The translations under genes were made by a program, and so were the position numbers. From NCBI GenBank assembly GCA_009760855.2, contig WPIO01000057.1:314001-378000 (forward strand): a stretch of 64,000 bases of DNA. The letters are read 5' to 3'. The notes beneath the pieces are model-generated. The model was not told the DNA's origin. It did not search any database and was given only the letters and a program-made list of their open reading frames with translations. Source of the DNA: Cristatella mucedo. Taxonomy: Eukaryota; Bryozoa; Phylactolaemata; Cristatellidae. Of the stretch, positions 45,506 to 64,000 are shown in pieces (position 1 is the first letter of the stretch; each line of letters begins with the position of its first letter).

Positions 45506-45714
45506 GCTTAACGACAAAAACTTATTTTTAAAATTCTTCTAGAAATGTCTTCAAAAAATTCTCGGAGCTGCAATAGAATTCACTGGAAACTAGTGGCTAC
45601 CTTAGTAGCCGTTGACTTTAGAAATAATTGAAGAGCTGGCTTAAGGTCATGCAAACCCAACTGATGGGCTCCCCCCTCAGTCATGGCAGTGCAAAAGTGG
45701 CTAGTTGACGGCAT

Positions 45715-46045
45715 TGCAGCAGCTCTTGGTCACTGTCAGCAAAGTTCTTACACTGACCCACAAGGCCCACCACGGCTTGGCTCCTTCATACCTAGCTGAA
45801 CTGCTGCATCAGTTCCAGCCTGTTCGCGCCCTCAGGTCCCGTGTGGACAATAAATTAGCTGTCCCATTCCTCCCCTTAAAGACCGTTGGCGACAGAAGCT
45901 TTAGCTCTGCAGGTCCTAGACTGTGGAACTCGCTTCCACAATTCTTATGCAACGACAACTACTCTCCTGCTGCTAACTATGGCTCACCCTTTTCAGTGGT
46001 CCTGAGCTGCTACTTCCATGCTACTCACTACCTCAACTGCAGCAG
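45715..46045 (+). mobile_element. L2-B LINE, plus, C-terminal fragment
   Basis: It encodes THKAHHGLAPSYLAELLHQF, DNKLAVPFLPLKTVGDRSF and GPRLWNSLPQFL with no 3' UTR left. It meets a minus-strand L2-B piece at 46046. Confidence 0.8.
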
Positions 46046-46160
46046 CTAATTTATTGTCCACACAGTACGTAAGGGGGCGAGGAGAAGGCTGACACTGGTG
46101 CAGCCGTTCAGCTAGGTATGGAGGAGCCAAGCCGAGGCGGGTCTTGTGGGTCAGATTCAG
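46046..46160 (-). mobile_element. L2-B LINE, minus, C-terminal fragment
   Basis: It reads cagctaatttattgtccaca and tgcagccgttcagctaggta, the reverse complement of the DNKLA / LAELLHQ region. Forms a head-to-head pair with the preceding copy. Confidence 0.75.
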
Positions 46161-47900
46161 ACCTACACTTTGGGATTGTGTTCCAGAGCCAATCGCATCA
46201 ATCGCATCAATCGCTAGGGCACAAAATGAGGAAATTCTGGGCATCCGGCCGAACAGCCACTACCTCTCTACTAATGAAACGTCCCTACTAGCTAGCTCGC
46301 TGGGCACCTGCTTGGCCGAGATTGTCCCAGACAGCTCTCAATGCAGCAGCATCTTTAATGCCGAAGACGGTTGCAAGCTCGCGCGTGGAACAGCGGCGAT
46401 GGCGCTGTCAGCTACGAAGCGGTGGTCGGTAAAAGCCCTTGAAGCTCACAGAACTCTGGCGACGGCGGTCGGTGCGGCTGTCAGCGAAAATGAAGATGCG
46501 ATCGCCGACTGGCACTCGGGGAGCTATGTCCGCTTAGTGCAAGCAGCTAGAGCACAGCTCAGCAGCCAGTGTGGGGGAGGAGAGCCAATTCCATTCGGCC
46601 GCTAAAGGGTGTAGCGGCGGCTGCCAGCCATTTAGGAGCTCGGGCAAATGTGGCAGCCGCAGCAGTGGCGTTCGCGATAGCAACGCTGCATCCCCAGTAA
46701 AACGCAAGGTCGTACGCCACTGCGTCACTGGTCTAAGGCAGTCCTCACTAGAGGGATTACCACCGCAACCGAACGTGGCAAAACTGCCGCCGGGGCAGAA
46801 ACCGACGCTTAGCGGTCGCAGTAGCCCCCCCTCCGGTGCTGCCTGCTCGCCGATCGAATCGCCAGCGATTGCCCAACTGCCTCGCCGCACGGCGGGCGCG
46901 CCGTACCTTCGCAATTGCCTCGGTGAGACATAGGTGAGGATTGTGCTTTTTCCGACGACATCGCATAACTCGAGAGTGTTATCTACACCTTACTTCCGAC
47001 TCGCAGCGCGGAAGTGCCGTCTTCCGGAAGAGTACCCGTTTAGGGTCTCCCGCCGTCTGCGCGGCCGAGCGGTGTGCCCTTGCCCTCGGAAACCGGCCGG
47101 CAGGTGCCGCCGCCGCCTTCCGAACGGCGCTGCCTAACAGCGCTGACGACTTGCAGTATTAGAAATAATTATTAAGCGGGCCCTGATTGCTGACGCTAAG
47201 GCAGTCAAGCTGGTCTAGTAAGTAAGGTCCGGCAGCCTGCAGCGGTCGCGCGGCGTAAGAAAGTAGGCGTTCTGCTGCATGACGTAACCGTGACCTGCTA
47301 GTAGTGCCAATGAGGCCGACGACCCCTCCCCCTTCCCACCCTGGAGAGTAAGTTGGGGAACTGAGTTGGCCGGCTAATCCCCCCCCCCCCGTAGCCATGG
47401 AGAACGCCCATCCTTGTCGGAGGGCTGAACGCTAGTCTGTAGTGAGGCGGCACGTGGCATCGCTGTCGCTGCAGCCGGGCTGGAGGGGGGGAGCTTGGAG
47501 ACATGCGGTCTTAACCGCACGGCACTGGCCGAGTGAGGTCGAATGGGGAGGCTTTGCAGGACTGCCGTCCTGCGCGGCCGGGATCGCCCCCGAGAGGTCA
47601 GTCGCTACGGTCAGTGGTAGCCGTTATGGCTCTTGCTGCAGCTGTCGCCGGGGCCTCTGGACGGTCGGTTTTGGCTAGGCACTCTCAGCTTACCAAGCAG
47701 CCGCAGGAGCTGTACTCTAGCAGTACGTCTAGGTTGGGAGCTAGCGTGCCTTCTTCTGGCTCGTTGGTGCTCCCAGGGACTGCGACCGTCGGCCTGCCTC
47801 TTAGCAAACCAGCCATCGGCCTAGTGCCAGCAGCCTGGCTGCTGGCACTAGGCTGCCTCTACCTGACCCGGGTCTGCAGGCCACTAAGACTTTAATTTTG
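46160..47900. other. GC-rich unassigned block with ORFs and a long hairpin
   Basis: Unlike its surroundings this 1.7 kb block is GC-rich with many CG dinucleotides. The longest open frame (46144-46605, plus) reads a hydrophilic Ala-rich protein (NAEDGCKLARGTAAMALSAT, ENEDAIADWHSGSYVRLVQA) of no family I recognise; part of its start lies in the L2-B fragment. A second frame (47533-47895) has an Ala-rich stretch and a hydrophobic end that coincides with the hairpin. Possible identities are an internal fragment of an unidentified retroelement, a CpG island or a lineage-specific gene. Confidence 0.35.
47819..47853. repeat. Perfect inverted repeat, 17-bp arms
   Basis: The left arm gcctagtgccagcagcc (47819-47835) is followed by a single T and then its exact reverse complement (47837-47853). 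Confidence 0.97.
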
Positions 47901-48369
47901 CTTCTCGCTCGACCGGATAGCCACCTCGATGGTCAAAGGTCTCTCTCCCTCTTGCCCTCTCTCTCCCTCTATTCCTAATCTCTCCATCTCTCTGCCTCCT
48001 TCCTGTCTGGTCTCATCCTCCTCTGTGTCTCTCCCTGCCTTCTTGCCGGTTACCGTGTCACTCAACTGTAATCAGTCGAAGTCAGGAGCAGTGAATAGCT
48101 GTGGTCACCATATATCTTCAGCAGTATTCCCTTGAAAGAGCTATGTGGTGGTTAGCTGCCTTCCTCATGCTGGTTCCGGTTGAGGCCACCGGAGGGCTGA
48201 GAGAAAGCTGCCTAGCCTAGCTTCGGTGATTGATGGGTTTTTTCTAGCTGTGATCTCACAACCATTGCCGTGGTGTGCTCCACCTCAGCTGTCAACCGAA
48301 ATAGGCTGCACATTCAGGTTGAAGTGCAAGATGGCAGGCAGGGGACTTGCCACTCAATCTTGTCTTGAC

Positions 48370-48520
48370 TCACTGGTAGGGTGCTTTCCCCCCACAACAG
48401 ATTTGTGTCATGGGTTCGAATACGGCAGCAGGCACTCGTTCTTGCCAGTGCAAGCAGTGGCTAGGTTTTAGGAGACTCTTCGGCTGCTATACAAGTGGGG
48501 CAGATGAAACAGCCGACATT
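48370..48520 (+). mobile_element. SINE-B, plus
   Basis: It contains tcatgggttcgaatacg (B box) and ends with ggctgctatacaagtggggc and agatgaaacagcc, a diverged SINE-B tail. Confidence 0.6.
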
Positions 48521-48764
48521 GACTTTTATTTTCAATCACGGTATTGGCCAGGCAATTCATTATGGGTGGGGGAGAGCCGGCTGATAGTGAGCAGTTGTTT
48601 GTTATCTGACTGCCTGTCTTGAGTAAGATCTGCATTTCCACTCGGTGTTTGTATAACTACAGTTCCTGGCTAGCAGGGTGTAAGAGGATTGGCGATCGGT
48701 AAGTGACTGGAGAGAGAAGAATCGAATTTTTCTCCTTAAAAACTCATTTCCCCTGAGGTTGTAT

Positions 48765-48815
48765 ATGTCTGTGTGCCTGTGTGTGTCTGTCTGTGTGCCT
48801 GTGTGTATTTGTGTG

Positions 48816-48864
<49 letters not shown>
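48765..48864. repeat. (GT)n microsatellite with TCTGT interruptions
   Basis: GT repeats from about 48778, uninterrupted over about 48824-48862. Confidence 0.95.
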
Positions 48865-49424
48865 AAATGAGTTGTTGCAAGCATGCCTACGTGCAGGCCG
48901 CCCACTTAAAGTAGCACTATCAATAAATTGTTTATCAGGCTTCTATTTTTTTAGTGTAGTAACAGTAGTTGATCGGTGTTAGTGTGTCTATGCTACCTGC
49001 TTAATCACACATCAGCTGCCATACATGACCTTGTTGAGCTTTCTCTACTGGTGCTTGCTGATCGACATTTACTCTGGCATTGAATAAGCAGGGAAATATA
49101 TGCTGTCGAACTCAAAGAGAGGTCAGGGTTAGGGGCTCGAATAAGTAAATATTAACATGGTAATTGGCATTGCATTAGCTCTGGCTTTCGAAGGTATTAG
49201 GGTACGTTGAGGGCAGTATGGTGAGCCCGGCTGTGCTAAGAGATCTGGCAGAAGCCGTTGACACAGCACAATATTGGTGCGAGAGGAAGAGAGTTGAAAA
49301 AGGCAGAGAGAGGTCTTTTTTCGTGTTGCAGTCAGCCATCTGAATCTCCTTGCCAGTGAGCTTAGCTTCACGAGCTGAACTTGTTCCTAAGCCAACTGCG
49401 ATTAATGCGCTGATGCCTTATACT

Positions 49425-49590
49425 AGCTGATTTAACAGTCTCTTTTTAAATAGCGACAGAAGAGCCTTTACTGCTATCGCCACCGCTTGCAGTGGCAATA
49501 TAGGATTGCCCACGGCAGGATTCGAACCCACGACCTCGGGGCCGAGGTCGTGAAAGCAACTGCCTTACCTAGTGTGCCATCACGGCTAAA
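49425..49590 (-). mobile_element. SINE-B, minus, near-complete
   Basis: The tail is agctgatttaacagtctctt; then ggattcgaacccacgacctc (reverse B box); the head ends with tagtgtgccatcacggcta. It mirrors the plus copy at 24605. Confidence 0.75.
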
Positions 49591-49954
49591 CCATAATTCA
49601 TGTATGAGCCAATGGGGCAAAACCGACCCCGGAAGGAGGTGTCTGCAGCAGTGACTAGGGCCGGAAGCTAGCAGCAGCAGCTGTCGGTTACTCCTTGCTC
49701 ACTCTCAGTAGAGGACATGCTGCATAAGCCATGACTCCGGAAACCACCAGAGAGGTCAGCATGAGCTCAAAGGCTGTATTGGCTTCTTGGTAAAGCTGTC
49801 ACTTTTTTGTTGTCTTTTCTCATGTTGACTGGCGATATCTTCTATTTGACCAACGTCCCCAATGCCCTCGAATTCCGGTGGTTGGCCAAACTAGTGCTTA
49901 ATTGGCTACTCTCGATGTGGTGGTTCCAGCCTCAGCTCATGCCGACCATGTTGC

Positions 49955-50318
49955 CCTGGCCAAAGAAGGCTAGCCTTCCAGCCTACCTATCAGAACTACT
50001 CCCCCCCCCCACCAGGCTAGACTTCATACCACCTGCTTTAACGAATCAAATCGTTTTGCTAGACCTCATATGAACCTCAAATCCTTTGGAGACCGTGACA
50101 TTTAAAAAACCCAGGTAAAATCGCACTTATATGTCACAGCATTTAGTGGGTCCTTGTAATTCGTCCATTGCGTGCTTATGTGTGCTGATACTGTGCATGC
50201 TGCCACGAACCATCTTACATGCTGACCTAGTGCATGTCACCTCTAAACATGTTAAAGTGCCTAGAAAGAGATTAAGTTTTCTGAGGGCTCTATACAAATG
50301 TATTAATATTATTAGGTT
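49955..50318 (+). mobile_element. L2-A LINE 3' region, plus, next to POGLUT-like exon 1
   Basis: It encodes LPAYLSELLPPPTRLDFIPP, then the 3' UTR with ttacatgctgacctagtgca and the end gtgcctagaaagagattaag plus attaatattatta at about 50300-50315. Its end is only about 70 bases upstream of the start codon at 50388. Confidence 0.75.
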
Positions 50319-50387
50319 TGCTGCTGCTGAGGCAGCAGATGTCGCGGCAGCAGTAATATGCAACGTGAGCTGCTTTCATTTCAGAGA

Positions 50388-61820
<11,433 letters not shown>

Positions 61821-62041
61821 GTGCGTTGGTGTGGCGTGAGCGGCAGCTTCGTCACTGTCTGCTGCACGAGTGCTGCTTCTCGGCAGGCAGTCAGGACCGG
61901 TTCCCACCGGGCGGAGTTTATGCAAGTCCATCTGCACGAGCCCCGGTGCCTGTGCGGTGCTGTCAGAGGGTCTCGGTTGGGTGTCGACGAGGCAGTTGCC
62001 TCGGCTATCTAAAGCAGCAAGCCTTCAACCAAGGACACCAC

Positions 62042-62200
62042 TGAGCCAAGGAGATAAGGCGTTTTCTCTCTCCCTCGAAGATCGAGGTCGGTGGTTCGAA
62101 TCCTGCAGTGGGCGATCTTTTATTGCCAACTTCAAGTGGTGGTAATAGCCATTTAGGGCTCTCCTGCCGCTATGCAAATGAGGCTGGTAAATCAGCTCAT
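62042..62200 (+). mobile_element. SINE-B, plus, well kept
   Basis: B box ggttcgaatcctgc at about 62094-62107, then gcgatcttttattgccaac, cgctatgcaaatgaggctgg and taaatcagc. About 220 bases after POGLUT-like exon 2. Confidence 0.8.
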
Positions 62201-62627
62201 ATTAAATTCCAGATTTCTGGGGATTTTGTGTAGCCGAAATACGAGATTATAGTGCAGTACTTGCCTGAATCCCATCGCCAAGTCGTGCAGTGGATACGCT
62301 CTGCAATTGCCGAGTGAAGCAAGTGCAGTGGTTGCTGTTGGACGCCCAATTTGAAAATATGATCGCACACACATTCATTCACGCTGTGTGCCAGGATTTG
62401 GGTTGAGCAGGTAAGTAGAAATTCAAGAGTCGATGCTATTGAGTCTCATACTGAGTATAAGACTCTTCTTTGGATTGGCAGAGCACTGGATAAGGTAATC
62501 AAGAGGTTGTTGACGATCTACCACAAGGCATAGCTCTATTCTCTGAGCTCAGTGGAAAAAATCTACAGGCATCATGCATGCGTTTATCTCCCTCTGCAAG
62601 TTCTTGGAGCTAGGAGTAAGGTGATGC

Positions 62628-62628
<1 letters not shown>
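62201..62628. other. Unassigned sequence, probably POGLUT-like intron 2
   Basis: No exon, RNA or repeat was recognised. Confidence 0.4.
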
Positions 62629-62661
<33 letters not shown>

Positions 62662-63240
62662 TACTTGATAAAGTGCCCTCAGAGAACTTAATCTCTTTCT
62701 AGGCGCTTTACATTTGCTGCAAAGGGAAATGCAATTGAATGGTAAGTAAAATCATGCTTGAAAAACAAGCAAAATGAATAACATGGTTAGGGGTGACATG
62801 CACAGGGTCAGCATGCAAATGTGGTTAGTGGCAGTATGCACAGTGTCAGTACGCATAAGCACGTGAAGGACGAATAACAGGGACCCACTAAATGCTGTCC
62901 TAAATAGGTGTGTTTTTAAGTTCCTTTTAAATGTGGTCAGGTCAGGGGATGTTCTGACGCAGGTCGGGAGGGAGTTCTAGGCTTTGGGAGCATACGAACT
63001 AAATGCACGGTCTCCAAAGGATTTAAGGTTTGTACGAGGTATTTCTAGACTGTTGAATTCCGAAAAGCGGGTGGTATGATGCTTGGCCTGATGAAGGAGT
63101 ATGTCGGAGAGATAGGCTGGAGTCATAGAATGAAGGGACCTAAAAGTGAGCGACAAAACCTTGAAGTCAATCCGTTGCTTGACTGGTAGCCAGTGCAGGT
63201 CGGCGAGAAGTGGAGTAATGTGGCAACTGCGCTGCTCCTA
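62629..63240 (-). mobile_element. L2-A LINE 3' region, minus, well kept
   Basis: An (AAT)n tail of about ten units at 62631-62660, then acttgataaagtgccctcag and the 3' UTR and ORF2 C-terminus to gccagtgcaggtcggcgaga. Few differences from the best copy suggest a recent insertion. Confidence 0.85.
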
Positions 63241-64000
63241 TTAATTCGTGGTCGGAAGGCAATTGAAGACATCGCGTGGTTGGCTGCAGCTTGCTGCAAC
63301 TAGCTCGAGAGATTCGTGAGAGATCGCCTGGCTGCCGAAGTATGTGCAGCTTGTGAGCGCGACCCTAGCAAGTCTGTCTTTAGCCTATGCTCTGCTAGGC
63401 AGACGAAAAGTCGTGGGCTGCTTTGCCAGAGGAACCGGCAGCAGTCCAATGCATGCATGTGCAGTCCATATACAGCGCCCTCGTTTGGCGGACCCTTGGG
63501 GCTGTAAGTGCCAGCCAGCTGCTGCAGAATCGCTGGCATTCGTCCTTCACCGGCTTCGATGGTCACGGCATGACCCATCGACCGGGTGCTTGCCGAAATC
63601 TAAGCAATCAGTGGCCATTGGTCGTAAAGAGCTCACGTGACACCAGCAAGTAAATTACCCAGGGGGTTGTGCCAAGCTGCCGAGGGAGGCAGAGGTGCTC
63701 ACTCGATGGTGCACTGACGTCACTCGTGTGCTCTGTGCCGTGTTCTTCACTGCCACGAGCTTTGCAGTAAGGTAAAGCTGCAATCGGAACAAAATGAAAA
63801 CCGTCCACTAGCTGGCCAGCGTCCACTTTCAAACATGAGAGCCAAGCGCAGCCGGGCAGAGGGGAAAGGGGACGTCGACATGGCTGTCGAGCTCGGCTAT
63901 GCTGCCGATCTGCTGTCTGAGCTAGCTGCAGTCGGAGCATGGCTGTGGCGCAATGATCAGCCGGAGAAGCTCACTCTAGCAGCGCAGTTTTTCCCAAAGA
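63241..64000. other. Unassigned sequence at the window edge
   Basis: Moderately GC-rich with several short open frames on both strands. None matches the expected next block of the POGLUT-like protein, so this is probably still intron 2. Confidence 0.35.

Noticed and set aside
46144-46605. Calling the 153-codon frame a host gene
   Set aside because: Its first residues come from an L2-B fragment and no domain is recognised; it is reported only as part of an unassigned block.

Overview
The window is nuclear DNA from an animal, almost certainly a bilaterian invertebrate. The genes are split by GT-AG introns of about 0.5 to 11 kb, their exons are GC-rich inside AT-rich introns, and most of the rest is LINE/SINE debris and microsatellites. 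I cannot name the phylum. No rRNA, true tRNA gene, CRISPR array or bacterial-style operon was seen. All gene names rest on protein motifs read by eye.

Three protein genes can be supported. (1) Positions 1450-22962 (+) hold ten exons of an MFSD4-like major-facilitator transporter (MFSD4A/NaGLT1 family). The exons join in phase and run to a stop codon; the first roughly 70-100 residues lie upstream of the window. (2) Positions 35565-33938 (-) hold one long exon of an ELK-type (ternary complex factor) ETS transcription factor. It has the N-terminal ETS domain, a VKVE SUMO-type site, a MAPK docking-like stretch, an LPFWS/SP activation core and an FQFP ERK-docking motif. (3) Positions 50388-61820 (+) hold the first two coding exons of a POGLUT2/POGLUT3 (KDELC) protein O-glucosyltransferase. 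They encode a signal peptide and a filamin-type Ig domain split by an 11 kb intron; the catalytic part lies beyond the window.

The MFSD4-like and ELK-like genes converge tail to tail. From memory, human MFSD4A and ELK4 are also neighbours at 1q32.1 and convergent, so this may be ancient microsynteny. It is the most informative large-scale observation here.

The repeats fall into a few families. L2-A is an L2/CR1-type LINE with a conserved 3' end and an (ATT)n tail; its best copy is on the minus strand at 17355-19342. L2-B is a second L2-like LINE with a pentamer (TGTAA-type) tail; its main copies are at 24785-27270 (+) and 57093-58880 (-). SINE-A is tRNA-derived and its 3' end looks like the L2-A tail. 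SINE-B is a different tRNA-derived family ending in an 'aggctgttaaatcagc' tail with no partner LINE seen here. There is also a possible solo LTR or compact retroposon at about 27270-28040, an unassigned GC-rich block at 46160-47900 with a 17-bp-stem perfect hairpin, and a CpG-rich patch with a (CGG)n run at 29640-30250.

Layout: 1-23000 MFSD4-like gene with repeat-filled introns; 23000-33900 repeats, the LTR-like insert and the CpG patch; 33938-35565 ELK exon; 35600-50300 repeats, microsatellites and the GC-rich block; 50388-61820 start of the POGLUT-like gene; 61821-64000 SINE-B, an L2-A copy and unassigned sequence, presumably its next intron.
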